The notes: a model not told the origin generated them from the letters alone. A DNA stretch of 64,000 nt from Halodurantibacterium flavum (GCF_042681825.1 NZ_JBHUGH010000010.1:62001-126000); one strand, 5' to 3'. Numbered from the stretch's first letter, positions 53,637 through 62,776 are shown. Made by a program: numbers and translations.

Positions 53637-54200
53637 TCAGTCCGATGGGCGCAGGATCGAGACAAAGGTATCCCCGTAGCGGCGCTGGTCAACCAGATCG
53701 AACCCGGGGGGCGGGGTCGGGGCGGTGCCTTCTTCCCAGACGATCAGTCCCGCGGGGGCGATCCAGCCGCCATCGCGGGCGGCGGTCATCGCCCTTTCGC
53801 CCAGCCCCTTGCCATAAGGCGGGTCAAGAAAAACGAGGTCGAACGCCGCCCCGTCATGCCGTTCCAGCCGGGTGGCGTCGCGGCGCAGCAAAACGGTTTC
53901 GGGGCCCACGCGCATCCGCTCGATGTTCCGGCGGATCAGCGTCGCCGCCGCCGTGCCATCATCCACGAAGGTCACATGCGCTGCCCCGCGCGACAGCGCC
54001 TCGAGCCCCAGAGCGCCGGTCCCGGCAAAGAGGTCGAGCACCCGCGCGCCGCCTACCGGGTCGCCGTATCCGCCGTTGATGAGGAGGTTGAAGATGCTTT
54101 CGCGCACGCGATCCGTGGTGGGGCGCAGATGACGTGCAGCGTCGCCCGCGCCCACCGATTCAAGCATCAGCCCCCTTGCGCGACCGCCGATGATCCGCAT
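53637..54200 (-). CDS. rsmD: 16S rRNA (guanine-966-N2)-methyltransferase
   Basis: 187 residues: N-terminal MRIIGGRARG, VLDLFAGTGALGLEALSRGA as the SAM-binding motif, and the catalytic LDPPYGKG (N/D-PPY class). The start ATG shares one base with the stop of the reductase gene upstream (TGATG), a translational coupling signal. Length and motifs are typical of RsmD. Confidence 0.94.
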   Translation of the reverse strand: MRIIGGRARGLMLESVGAGDAARHLRPTTDRVRESIFNLLINGGYGDPVGGARVLDLFAGTGALGLEALSRGAAHVTFVDDGTAAATLIRRNIERMRVGPETVLLRRDATRLERHDGAAFDLVFLDPPYGKGLGERAMTAARDGGWIAPAGLIVWEEGTAPTPPPGFDLVDQRRYGDTFVSILRPSD

Positions 54201-55402
54201 CAGCGCAAAAGCCCCTTGAGGTCAAAGGCGGGGTCCGCGATCAATGCCGGGTCGGCGTTCCGCCCGCCCTCCAGCAGGCGCTTGCCCACCATGAAGGCGC
54301 GCGGGTCATTCATCGCATCGACGGCAAGGAAACGCTCGCCCGCGTAATACCAGATCGAGAGCGTGCCGTCCCCCTCGCGGCGCAGGGTGCGGTCATGACC
54401 CAGACCCAGCCCCGCGATCTGCAGTTTCACATCATACTGGTCGGACCAGAACCACGGGACAGGCGTATAGGCACGCCCGTCATCCAGCATGTTGTCGGCC
54501 ACAAGCTCGGCCTGATCGATCGCGTTCTGCACGCTTTCCAGCCGCATCCGGTGCGGCCCCATGGGAAAGGACGCGCAATCCCCCGCAGCCCAGATCGACG
54601 GGTCGGAACTGCGGCCCTGCGCGTCGGTGGCGATGCCGTTGTCGAGCGTCAGGCCCGCAGCCTCGGCCAGCGCGACATTCGGCGCGATCCCCACGCCGGC
54701 GATGACGAAATCGACCTCGAGCACCTCGCCGGTGGTGAGATGGGCGCGGCGCACGCGGTCGCGGCCCTCCAGCTGCGAAAGGCCCGTGCTTTCCATCAGC
54801 GTGACGCCATGGGACCGGTGCAGCGCCCGGAAATAGTCCGAGGTGTCGGCGGCAGCGACCCGTTGCAGGATGCGGGGCGCCATCTCGATGACGGTGACAT
54901 GCAGGCCCTTCCTGGCGGCGACGGCAGCGGCCTCCAGCCCGATATAGCCGCCGCCCACGACCAGAACCCTCCGGCCCGCCACGAATTCCGGGGCCATCGC
55001 CTGCGCATCGGCAAGATCGCGGGCGACGTAAACGCCGCCAAGGGTTCCGCCCATGCTTTCGGGCAGCCGGCGCGGGGTCGATCCGGTGGTCAGCGCAAGC
55101 TGGTCATAGCCGATGACCTCATCCCCCAGACGCAATTGCCGGGCGACGGGATCGATCCCCGTGACCATCTGACCCAGACGCAGGGTGATGCGCTGATCGG
55201 CATACCAGCTTTCAGGACGCAGAAAGAGCCTTTCCAGCGGCAATTCGCCGGTCAGATAGCCCTTCGTCAGGGGCGGCCGCTGATAGGGGGGCACAGTCTC
55301 TGCACCGATCAGGGTGATCTCACCCTCATATCCTCGGCTGCGCAGACGCGCCACCAGCGATGCCCCGGCCTGACCTGCGCCCACGACAACTATTCCCGCC
55401 AT
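54200..55402 (-). CDS. FAD-dependent ferredoxin/rubredoxin-type reductase
   Basis: 400 residues of the putidaredoxin reductase family: FAD-binding VVVGAGQAGASLVARLR at the N-terminus, YQRPPLTKGYL, NAD-binding VLVVGGGYIGLEAAAVAARKG, and IWAAGDCASFPMG near the C-terminus. The partner ferredoxin or monooxygenase is not in the window. Start at 55402 follows AGAGGGAAAG. Operon with rsmD by a one-base overlap, though the two have no obvious shared function. Divergent from the peroxiredoxin gene. Confidence 0.9.
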   Translation of the reverse strand: MAGIVVVGAGQAGASLVARLRSRGYEGEITLIGAETVPPYQRPPLTKGYLTGELPLERLFLRPESWYADQRITLRLGQMVTGIDPVARQLRLGDEVIGYDQLALTTGSTPRRLPESMGGTLGGVYVARDLADAQAMAPEFVAGRRVLVVGGGYIGLEAAAVAARKGLHVTVIEMAPRILQRVAAADTSDYFRALHRSHGVTLMESTGLSQLEGRDRVRRAHLTTGEVLEVDFVIAGVGIAPNVALAEAAGLTLDNGIATDAQGRSSDPSIWAAGDCASFPMGPHRMRLESVQNAIDQAELVADNMLDDGRAYTPVPWFWSDQYDVKLQIAGLGLGHDRTLRREGDGTLSIWYYAGERFLAVDAMNDPRAFMVGKRLLEGGRNADPALIADPAFDLKGLLR

Positions 55403-55476
55403 CTTTCCCTCTGGTCCTGACCCGTCGCCCGACCCTATAGTCGCCGCGAACGGGAACGCAATGCGCGAGGACGACC

Positions 55477-55965
55477 ATGACTTTGGCAATCAACGACCGC
55501 CTGCCCGAGGCCGAACTGCTGCGTATCGGCGCAGAGGGGCCGGAAAAAGTCTCGACCGGCGAACTGACCAAGGGACGCAAGATCGTGATCTTTGCCGTTC
55601 CGGGTGCATTTACGCGCACCTGCCACACCGCCCATATGCCCAGCTTCATTCGCACCGAGGGCGAATTCCGCGCGCGCGGCATCGACGAGATCGTCTGCAT
55701 CTCGGTCAACGATCCCTTCGTCATGAAGGCCTGGGGCGAGGCGACCGGGGCGGATGCTGCCGGCATCATGCTGCTCGCCGATCCCGAAAGCACCTTCACC
55801 AAGGCGATCGGTCTCAGCTTCGATGCGCCGCCGGTCGGGCTGATCGGCCGGTCGCGCCGCTATGCGATGCTGGTCGAGGACGGCGTGGTCACCCGGCTCC
55901 AGATCGAGGAATCGCCGGGCGTCTGCGAGGTGTCGGGGGGCGAGGCGCTTCTGGCGGTGCTCTGA
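55477..55965 (+). CDS. Prx5-type peroxiredoxin
   Basis: 162 residues, thioredoxin fold. Peroxidatic Cys49 in VPGAFTRTCHTAHMPSF matches the Prx5/Ahp-type PGAFTP-x-CS with local changes. A second cysteine in VCEVSGGEALL near the C-terminus could be the resolving residue; VCISVNDPFVMKAWG is another family motif. Likely reduces hydrogen and alkyl peroxides with thioredoxin or glutathione/glutaredoxin as donor. Divergent from the reductase gene with 74 bases between the starts. Confidence 0.9.
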   Translation: MTLAINDRLPEAELLRIGAEGPEKVSTGELTKGRKIVIFAVPGAFTRTCHTAHMPSFIRTEGEFRARGIDEIVCISVNDPFVMKAWGEATGADAAGIMLLADPESTFTKAIGLSFDAPPVGLIGRSRRYAMLVEDGVVTRLQIEESPGVCEVSGGEALLAVL

Positions 55966-55992
55966 TCGCATCCGGACAGCCCGGTTACGGCG

Positions 55993-56310
55993 TCAGGGGG
56001 CGTCGTGGCCGGCCATGCGGGTCGCGGCCTCATCCATATGGCGGGCGAGCTTCAGGTCAGCCTCGGTGACGCTGCCGCTGTTGTGGGAGGTCAGTTCGAC
56101 CTCGACCCGTTTGTAGACATTGCGCCATTCGGGGTGATGGTTCAGCTTTTCCGCCCAGAAGGCCACCTGCATCATCCAGGCGAAGGCCTCCCGGAAATTC
56201 CGGAACTCGAACGTCTTGACGATCGCCTTGCGGTCTTCCCGCCAGCGCCAGCCGCTTTGGACCAGATCGTCTCCAAGCTCCGGGTCTTCGGGATGTGTCC
56301 CTGACATCAT
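55993..56310 (-). CDS. phhB: Pterin-4a-carbinolamine dehydratase
   Basis: 105 residues. The active-site motif appears as KLNHHPEWRNVY (the E/N-HHP-E-W type of PCD/DCoH), with FRNFREAFAWMMQVAFWAE before it. It recycles the tetrahydropterin cofactor of aromatic amino acid hydroxylases, but no phenylalanine hydroxylase is nearby. The start (56310) overlaps the stop of the DUF482 gene as ATGA, so the two are coupled. Confidence 0.92.
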   Translation of the reverse strand: MMSGTHPEDPELGDDLVQSGWRWREDRKAIVKTFEFRNFREAFAWMMQVAFWAEKLNHHPEWRNVYKRVEVELTSHNSGSVTEADLKLARHMDEAATRMAGHDAP

Positions 56311-57485
56311 TCCACCTCTGCCTCCTGCGGGCCGCGACGAAAGGGGCCGAAGGCCGTCAGGATCTCGATTTCCTCATCCGTCGCGTGCCGTTCCTCATCC
56401 AGATAGCGGGCGACGGCGGCCCGGAAACCCGGATCGCCGATCCAGTGCAGCGAATGGACCGCCACAGGCAGATATCCGCGCGCAAGCTTGTGTTCGCCCT
56501 GCGCCCCCGCCTCGACCCGTTTCAGCCCGTTCGCGATGGCATGGTCGATGGCCTGATAATAGCACAGTTCGAAATGGAGGCAGGAATGATCCTCGACGGC
56601 GCCCCAATAGCGGCCGAACAGGGTCTCTCGCCCGATGAAGTTCAGGGCGCCCGCCACCCAGCGCCCGTTGCGCCGCGCCATCACCAGCAGGATGTCATCC
56701 CGCATCGTGTCCTGAACAAGGTCAAAGAAGGCGCGCGTCAGGTAGGGCCGACCCCACTTGCGCGCGCCGGTGTCCTGATAAAAGGTCCAGAAGGCATCCC
56801 AATGTTCAGGCGCGATCTCGTCGCCCGTCAGCGCATGGATGCTGCCGCCAAAGCCCTGCGCCGTGAAGCGTTCCTTACGGATCGCCTTGCGCTTGCGGGA
56901 CGACAGCGAGCCGAGGAAGTCGTCGAAACTGCCATAACCCGGGTTGGTCCAGTGAAACTGCTGCGTCACCCGGTGCAAAAGCCCCAGCGCCGCGCCCTCG
57001 CGCGCCTCTTCCTCGGTGCAAAAGGTGATATGGGCGGATGAGAGTTCGTTCCGTGCCGCCACCTGCACAAGCCCTTGCAACAATGCAGACCGGCCCGCCT
57101 GCCCGAGATCCGGATGGCATAAAAGGCGCCGCCCCGTCGCAGGGGTAAAGGGCACCGCCACCTGCAGCTTCGGATAATACTGCCCGCCGGCGCGTTCCCA
57201 TGCCTGTGCCCAGGCGTGGTCAAAGATGTATTCGCCCTGGCTGTGGCCTTTGGCATAGGTCGGCGCGACGGCGATGATCCGGCCCTCATGCCGGGCCACC
57301 AGATGACGCGGTTCCCAGCCCGTGCCCGGCCCCACCGAACGCGAACGCTCCAACGCGATCAGGAAACGATGGGTGGTAAAGGGATCGACGGGCCTGCCGC
57401 CGCCCGGGTTTGCGCAGGCGTCCCAGTCCGCGGCGGGAATCTCTGAAAGGCCCTCGATCAGCGTGATCTCGATCTCGCGGTTCAT
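56307..57485 (-). CDS. DUF482/FemAB-like GNAT-fold protein
   Basis: 392 residues. The tandem GNAT-like fold of the DUF482 (COG3146) family is visible: HHLVARHEG-type EPRHLVARHEGRIIAVAPTY, KLQVAVPFTPATGRRLL, LSSRKRKAIRKER in the middle, YWGAVEDHSCLHFELCYYQAIDHAI and GAQGEHKLARGYLP near the C-terminus. The substrate is unknown; the family is sometimes called peptidoglycan-biosynthesis-like because of its similarity to FemAB. Start at ATG 57485 (MNREIEIT). Translationally coupled to phhB. Confidence 0.85.
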   Translation of the reverse strand: MNREIEITLIEGLSEIPAADWDACANPGGGRPVDPFTTHRFLIALERSRSVGPGTGWEPRHLVARHEGRIIAVAPTYAKGHSQGEYIFDHAWAQAWERAGGQYYPKLQVAVPFTPATGRRLLCHPDLGQAGRSALLQGLVQVAARNELSSAHITFCTEEEAREGAALGLLHRVTQQFHWTNPGYGSFDDFLGSLSSRKRKAIRKERFTAQGFGGSIHALTGDEIAPEHWDAFWTFYQDTGARKWGRPYLTRAFFDLVQDTMRDDILLVMARRNGRWVAGALNFIGRETLFGRYWGAVEDHSCLHFELCYYQAIDHAIANGLKRVEAGAQGEHKLARGYLPVAVHSLHWIGDPGFRAAVARYLDEERHATDEEIEILTAFGPFRRGPQEAEVE

Positions 57486-57576
57486 CGGTTTCCTGTCATG
57501 GGTTGTCCTGTCACGGGCTTTCTGGCGCGTCGCTGCGTCCGCCCGGTGCCCCAAGATGTTCCTTGCGGAGGCAGCG

Positions 57577-58338
57577 TCAAGCGAGCGCGGCGCGATATCC
57601 CTCAAAGGTGATGTTGTCTGCCCATCTGCGCGCCGCCTCTTCGGCCTCGGGCGAGCGAATTGTCCAGCACAGGATCGACGCGCCCCGGTCGCGCAGCGTC
57701 GAAAGACGCGGGCGGTCGAGATCGCGCGCCTCATGCGAAACGAAAGAGGCGCCGACGCGGTCATAGTCGGGGATGTCCCGCAGCCGGTCACGCACCTCGG
57801 GCGGCAGCAGGGGCCAGTCGTCCGCCCGGTAGGCGCTGGTCGTCAGGCCGCGCGGAAGATCCGGGCGCAGGCGCGCCATCTCTGCCACCGAATAGGGGTT
57901 GAAGGACATGAGCGCGACGGGGCCGGCATAGCCCTGGAGCGCGCGCGCCGCAGCCGCCTCAAGCGCGCCGATGGCAGGGCCGTGGGCGCCGTCCTGATCC
58001 TTGATCTCGATCAGCAAGGGGGCGCGGCCGCCCACCTCGGCCAGCACATCTTCCAGTCGCGGAATCGTCTGGTCTGTTCCAAGGAGCGGAAGGGCACAAA
58101 GTTCCGCCGCCGGGCGCGCGCGGACCGGCCCACGCGACGATGTGAGCCGTGCAAGCGTATAGTCGTGAAAGACGATGGCGACACCGTCGGCCGAAAGCTG
58201 AAGGTCGATCTCGATCGCATAGCCCGCCGCAACCGCAGCCGAAATCGCGGCGATCGAGTTTTCGGGACGGCCTGCCTGCCGGTCATGCAGGGCACGATGG
58301 GCAATCGGGCGGGTCAGGAAATCCTGGGGCAGTTGCAT
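57577..58338 (-). CDS. Glycerophosphodiester phosphodiesterase
   Basis: 253 residues of the GDPD barrel. Catalytic elements: AHRALHDRQAGRPENSIAA with His and the PEN glutamate, IEIDLQLSADGVAIVFHDYTL with the metal-binding Glu/Asp and the second His. No signal peptide, so a cytosolic enzyme releasing glycerol-3-phosphate from deacylated phospholipids. Lies 77 bases downstream of the RidA gene; the pair looks like an operon. Confidence 0.92.
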   Translation of the reverse strand: MQLPQDFLTRPIAHRALHDRQAGRPENSIAAISAAVAAGYAIEIDLQLSADGVAIVFHDYTLARLTSSRGPVRARPAAELCALPLLGTDQTIPRLEDVLAEVGGRAPLLIEIKDQDGAHGPAIGALEAAAARALQGYAGPVALMSFNPYSVAEMARLRPDLPRGLTTSAYRADDWPLLPPEVRDRLRDIPDYDRVGASFVSHEARDLDRPRLSTLRDRGASILCWTIRSPEAEEAARRWADNITFEGYRAALA

Positions 58339-58415
58339 TGCGGCTCCGTCTGCGGGTGGCCATGGTGCCCGGCCTGCATGTCATTCGCGTGACAGGCGCA
58401 TGGCCGGATCACCGG

Positions 58416-58880
58416 TCAGTTCAGTTCAAAGATCGCCTCGATCTCGACTGCCACGCCACGGGGCAGCGAGGCCGCGCTGACCGCGGACCGGCTGTGGCGA
58501 CCGGCATCGCCAAAGACTGCGACCATAAGATCCGATGCGCTGTTGATCACCTCGGGCTGGTCGGTGAAATCGGGGGTGGAGTTGACGAAACCCGTCAGTT
58601 TCACGACGCGCTTCACCCGGTCCAGATCGCCGCCGCAGGCAGCACGGGCCTGGGCGATCAGGCTCAGCGCGCAGGATTGTGCGGCCGCCGCGCCCTCTGC
58701 CACGTCAAGATCCGCGCCCAGCCGCCCCTTGATGAGGCCATCAGGCCCATGGCTGATCTGACCCGACACGAACAGAAGCTTGCCGCATTCCACATAGGGC
58801 ACGTAGTTCGCGGCGGGGGCCGGTGCCTGAGGCAAGGAGAGGCCCAGTTCCTTGAGACGGGAATCGATATCGTTGCTCAT
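58416..58880 (-). CDS. RidA/YjgF-family protein
   Basis: 154 residues. Typical RidA segments are VECGKLLFVSGQISHGPDG and a C-terminal VNSTPDFTDQPEVINSASDLMVAVFGDAGRHSRSAVSAASLPRGVAVEIEAIFEL, presented here as the SAVSAASLPRGVAVEIE part of the trimer active site. The key imine-hydrolysis arginine of RidA proper has no clear match at its usual position (LPRGVAVE has it shifted), so this is likely a Rid subfamily member (YoaB/Rid2-7 type). Operon with GDPD. Confidence 0.88.
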   Translation of the reverse strand: MSNDIDSRLKELGLSLPQAPAPAANYVPYVECGKLLFVSGQISHGPDGLIKGRLGADLDVAEGAAAAQSCALSLIAQARAACGGDLDRVKRVVKLTGFVNSTPDFTDQPEVINSASDLMVAVFGDAGRHSRSAVSAASLPRGVAVEIEAIFELN

Positions 58881-58954
58881 CCGGGGTCCTTCGTTTCTGG
58901 CCAGGTTGGGTTTTGTGGCACGCTAGCCTGCCCGTCCGGATTGCGAAAGCCCCC

Positions 58955-60205
58955 TCATCCCTCGCGCAGGGCGCGGTCCAGATAGCGGCTGACCGGATGC
59001 AGAAGATAGGCAAGCGCGGTGCGGCTGTCGGTCTGCAGAAAGACATCCACCGGCATCCCCGGTCGCAGCGTCTCTGTCTCCGGCAGGCCGATGACGAGTT
59101 GGAAATAGCGGCCCTGCGTCACCTCATCCGACATGGCGTCGGGGGAAATTCGCAGGACATTCCCGAGGATCGGGGGCTCATCGCGCCCGCCATGGGCTGC
59201 CTTATGCATCCTCGCCGGTTGGCCGGGCCGGATACGCCCCGCCTCGCCTGCGGGAAGGCGCGCGCGGACGATCAGCGGCTGACCCTCGGGCACGATGACG
59301 AGCGCGGGTTCGGCAGGGCGCAGCACCGCACCTGCCCCCGCCGCCTGCAAGGCCCAGGCCGTGCCGGTCATGGGCGCGCGCAGTTCCGCCCTGTCGATGC
59401 GGTCCTGCAGGGCGTCGCGCTGCGCCGATAGCTCGATCTCGCGATACCCGATCTCCCGCAGCTGGGTCAGGGCTTCTTCGCGGTGCAGGTCGGTCAGGCG
59501 GAGCAGGGCAAGTTCTGTTTCCGCGGCCCGTTCCTCGGCTTCGGCACGGGCGGCCCGCAATCGTCCCAACTCCCCCTGCTGGGCGGCCTCGGCCCGGCGG
59601 AGCGCAAGGACCTGCGGGGCCCGGGCAAGGCCTGCGTCCAGAAGCTGATCCTGTGTCCGGCGTTCCTGCGACGTCAGGTCGGCCTGAATGTCCAGTGCGA
59701 CAAGTTGGGTCCCGATAGCCTCGATCTGGCGGGCAATCTGGTTCAGCCGCCGTTCCATCTGCGCCTGTTGCCGCAGATGGCTTTCGCGCCGCGCGGCAAA
59801 GAGCGCTGCCTGACCGGCGACCAGATCAGGCGCCCTGCTGCGGAGGGTGGGATCGAACCGCGCTTCTGCCGCGCCGTCCCGTTCCGCCTCCAGCCGGGCG
59901 CGCCGGGCGAGGATTTCGTGATACTGCGCCTCTGTCGCGGCGAGGTCCGCACGCAACTGCGTCGTGTCGAGGCGCAGGAGCACCTGCCCGGCGGAAACCC
60001 TGTCCCCCTCGGCCACCAGAAGCGCGGTCACGAGCCCGCCCTCGGCGTGCTGCACGATTTGGTGGCGTGGATCGACCTCTACCTGTCCCGAGAGGGTGAC
60101 GGCGGCGGCGAGTGGGGCGGTTGCGGCCCAGCCGCCCAATCCGCCTACCAGCAGGACAAGCGCAAGAAGGCCACAGATGATGGTGCCGCGAACCGGCCAC
60201 ATCAT
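58955..60205 (-). CDS. Type I secretion membrane-fusion adaptor (HlyD family)
   Basis: 416 residues: one N-terminal membrane span (about 8-30), a lipoyl half-motif (LSGQVEVDPRHQIVQHAEGGLVTALLVAEGDRV), a long coiled coil (about 85-270, rich in Ala, Glu and Arg), and a C-terminal beta-barrel with EMVPEGQ-like LVIVPEGQPLIVRARLP. It pairs with the ABC exporter that overlaps its start (ATGA). The outer-membrane partner would be a TolC protein such as that at 3879-5258. No substrate gene is seen beside it. Confidence 0.92.
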   Translation of the reverse strand: MMWPVRGTIICGLLALVLLVGGLGGWAATAPLAAAVTLSGQVEVDPRHQIVQHAEGGLVTALLVAEGDRVSAGQVLLRLDTTQLRADLAATEAQYHEILARRARLEAERDGAAEARFDPTLRSRAPDLVAGQAALFAARRESHLRQQAQMERRLNQIARQIEAIGTQLVALDIQADLTSQERRTQDQLLDAGLARAPQVLALRRAEAAQQGELGRLRAARAEAEERAAETELALLRLTDLHREEALTQLREIGYREIELSAQRDALQDRIDRAELRAPMTGTAWALQAAGAGAVLRPAEPALVIVPEGQPLIVRARLPAGEAGRIRPGQPARMHKAAHGGRDEPPILGNVLRISPDAMSDEVTQGRYFQLVIGLPETETLRPGMPVDVFLQTDSRTALAYLLHPVSRYLDRALREG

Positions 60206-61914
60206 CGCGACCCCGCCCGCAATGGCTGTGCCGGCGGGGCGGCCGCAAGTTCACGCCGCGCCATCACCTCCTCCCTCGGGCCGAAGGCGCGGCGGGTCCC
60301 GCGATCGAGCACCAGAAGCATGTCGCATTCCCGAATGGTCGTGCTGCGGTGGGTGATGACAATGGCGGTCCCCCCCTGCGACCTGAAGAGGCGCAGCGCC
60401 TGGTGCAACGCGACGACCCCGGCTGCGTCAAGCCCGGCCTCGGGTTCATCGAGCAACAGCATCACCGGCTCGCCATGGAACGCCCGGGCGAGGCCGATCT
60501 GCTTCAACTGCCCGCCCGAAAGCCCGGGGCCGCCGGTGCCGATCACCGTGTCATACCCCTGGGGCAGCGACAGGATCATGTCATGTGCGCCCGCGCGCTG
60601 CGCTGCCACGATCACATACGCCGGGTCCGCATCCGGCGCAAAACGGGCGATGTTGTCCGCGACCGTCCCGTCAAAGAGCGTCACCTGCTGCGGCAGGTAT
60701 CCGATATGGGTCGCCAGCGTTCGGGGGTCGTATTGCCCGATCCGCGCGCCGCCCAGCCGCAATGTGCCTGACGCCGCAGGCCAGAGGCCCAGAATTGCGC
60801 GGGCGAGCGTCGTCTTGCCCGCACCTGCCGGCCCCAGAACCCCCATGATCTGCCCCGCGCCCAGATGAAACCCCAGCAGCCGCAGCGCCGGCTGGCTGGC
60901 GCCCGGCGCGATGAGGGTGAGGTCCTGCGCCTCAAGATCGGGCGTCGGGCGGGGCAGGGGGGTGGGCATGGTCGCCATGGGTGCAGGGGGCAGAACCGTG
61001 TCCAGCCGCTGCCAGCCCGCCCGTGCCGCCTGAGCAAGGGGCCATTGTGCCAGCGCCGTTTCCACCGGTTGCAGCGCTCGTCCCAACAGGATCGATGCGG
61101 CCAGCATCGCCCCGGGGCTCAGCGCGTCCTGCAGGACCAAGAGCGCGCCGAGCGCGAGCATTCCCGATTGCAGCAACAGCCGGAAGCTGCGCGTGACGGC
61201 TGCGATGAGGTTGGTCCGGTCGGCGGCCGTCACTGCGCTGCGCTGCGCCGCCCCTCGCATCGCCACCCATCGGTCAAGCAGCGCAGGTGCCATGCCAAGG
61301 CCGCGCAGCGTCTCGGCGCCTGTCGTCATCGCGCCGGCAAGGTCGTCTGCCGCCGCCATGTGCAGGGCTGCCGTTGCGGCGCCCTGCCGGGTGATCCACT
61401 GGTTCAGGACGGTCAGGCCCACGAGCAGGGCGCCGCCACCAAGCGCGAACCAACCCATCAGCGGATGAAAAAGAAAGATGAGCCCCGCAAAAAGCGGCGT
61501 CCACGGCATGTCGAGCAACGCAAGCGCGACCGGCGCGCGGATGAAGGACTGGACGGCGTCGAGGTCGCGCCGCAGACTGGCGGCGGCAGGGGTATCCAGT
61601 TCTGCCGCGAGCACTCCGCGGTCAAGCACCCGCTGCAACCGCGCCGCCGCCCGGATCATCAGGCGTCCGCGCAGGTGGTCGAGCAACGCCATCATCGCGA
61701 ACAGGAAAACAGCCAGCAGAAACAGCAGCAGAAGCGTCGGGCCGGACCGGCTGGTCAGGACCCGGTCATAGACCTGCAGCATGAAAAGGGGGCCCGTCAG
61801 CATCAGCAGATTGACGAAAGCGCCAAAGAGGATCACTGCAGCAAAGATACCACGGCTTTGCCGGCACGCGCTGCGCAGCCCTTGAAACCCCGCCGCGCCT
61901 TTCTTTTGTGACAT
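60202..61914 (-). CDS. Type I secretion ABC transporter (PrtD/LapB-like)
   Basis: 570 residues. Six membrane spans (about 15-290) and a nucleotide-binding domain (about 325-550) with Walker A GPAGAGKTT, signature GLSGGQLKQIGLARAF, Walker B VMLLLDEPEAGLD and H-loop IVITHRSTT. The MLTGPLFMLQVYDRVLTSRSGPTLL segment is highly typical of PrtD/HlyB-type type I exporters. No N-terminal peptidase C39 or CLD domain, so the substrate should carry a C-terminal signal (RTX-like). Start not certain: MSQKKG at 61914 is preferred; MNGASV at 61944 is an alternative. Overlaps the adaptor gene. Confidence 0.9.
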   Translation of the reverse strand: MSQKKGAAGFQGLRSACRQSRGIFAAVILFGAFVNLLMLTGPLFMLQVYDRVLTSRSGPTLLLLFLLAVFLFAMMALLDHLRGRLMIRAAARLQRVLDRGVLAAELDTPAAASLRRDLDAVQSFIRAPVALALLDMPWTPLFAGLIFLFHPLMGWFALGGGALLVGLTVLNQWITRQGAATAALHMAAADDLAGAMTTGAETLRGLGMAPALLDRWVAMRGAAQRSAVTAADRTNLIAAVTRSFRLLLQSGMLALGALLVLQDALSPGAMLAASILLGRALQPVETALAQWPLAQAARAGWQRLDTVLPPAPMATMPTPLPRPTPDLEAQDLTLIAPGASQPALRLLGFHLGAGQIMGVLGPAGAGKTTLARAILGLWPAASGTLRLGGARIGQYDPRTLATHIGYLPQQVTLFDGTVADNIARFAPDADPAYVIVAAQRAGAHDMILSLPQGYDTVIGTGGPGLSGGQLKQIGLARAFHGEPVMLLLDEPEAGLDAAGVVALHQALRLFRSQGGTAIVITHRSTTIRECDMLLVLDRGTRRAFGPREEVMARRELAAAPPAQPLRAGSR

Positions 61915-62048
61915 CCGAAACATCCCTACACTGGCGCCGTTCATGGTGGCCCGCTCCGACCGCAAGTCGTGGCAAAGCCTGTCAGAAAGTTGCAAACATG
62001 TGGTTACCCCGCAGGCACAAACGCAAAGATACTGCCCCTGGCATCTTC

Positions 62049-62603
62049 ATGCCGGACCGGCGCGGGGTGATTGCAGGGGCCTTGGGGTGGCTTGCGCTCG
62101 CGCCCGGGCTGCGCGCGCAGGGAACGGGACTGGCCGACGACCTGGTCCGCGCATTGCAGGCTGCGCTCGAAGGCGATGCGGCCGCGACGGCGCAACGGAT
62201 TTTTGCCGAGGCCGATACCGGGATCATCGCGCAGGTCGTGCTTGGGCCGGCGGCAGCCGATCTGGAACCTGCGACCCTGCGCAGGGTCGGAACCCATTAT
62301 GCGCAGCGCATGGCGGGTGTCCTTTCGGACCGGATCGCACGGCAGGGCGGGGAATCGGTGATCCTTGTCTCTGCGGGGCAGGTGCGGCGCTATCATGAGA
62401 TTGTGATAGAGATCCGTTCCGGCTCGGGAGGGGCGACGATACTGCGCTGGCACGCCTCGGACCGCACGGGGCGGATGCGGCCCTTCAACCTCTTGATCGG
62501 GTCCGAGAACCTTCTGGCGCAGCAACGCGATGGCTTTGCCGCGGCCTTGTCAGGGGCGGGCGGGGATGTCGCCGCGGCGCTGGAGAGGCTGGGCATCCGC
62601 TGA
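62049..62603 (+). CDS. Tat-exported protein, possibly MlaC-like
   Basis: 184 residues beginning MPDRRGVIAGALGWLALAPGLRAQ, a twin-arginine-type signal. The rest is helical then beta-rich: LADDLVRALQAALEGDAAATAQRIFAEADTG, GTHYAQRMAGVLSDRIA, and a C-terminal LLIGSENLLAQQRDGFAAALSGAGGDVAAALERL. The last part resembles the end of MlaC phospholipid carriers (V-I-E-G-V-S-x10-Q-R pattern) in layout, but not strongly. A start at 61998 (MWLPRRHK) is possible. It is divergent from the type I exporter. The family is a tentative reading. Confidence 0.55.
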   Translation: MPDRRGVIAGALGWLALAPGLRAQGTGLADDLVRALQAALEGDAAATAQRIFAEADTGIIAQVVLGPAAADLEPATLRRVGTHYAQRMAGVLSDRIARQGGESVILVSAGQVRRYHEIVIEIRSGSGGATILRWHASDRTGRMRPFNLLIGSENLLAQQRDGFAAALSGAGGDVAAALERLGIR

Positions 62604-62712
62604 GCCCGGACGGGCGCGGTGGCGCGCCGGGAATGGGATGCGTAGTGGCGTGAAACCTCCGCCTGCTGGCCCCTTGGACCCATCGCGGCAGGCCGGCCCC
62701 GGACAAAACCGC

Positions 62713-62741
62713 TTGACCTTTCGGGCCGGGGTCTGTTGAAC
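62713..62741 (+). promoter_or_regulatory. Weak predicted promoter upstream of yidC
   Basis: TTGACC (62713-62718), a 17-base spacer and TTGAAC (62736-62741). The -35 box is good and the -10 box is poor. It lies 36 bases before the yidC start. Confidence 0.35.
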
Positions 62742-62776
62742 CGGCGCTGCAAAACAAGGACAGGTGGTGGTCCCTC

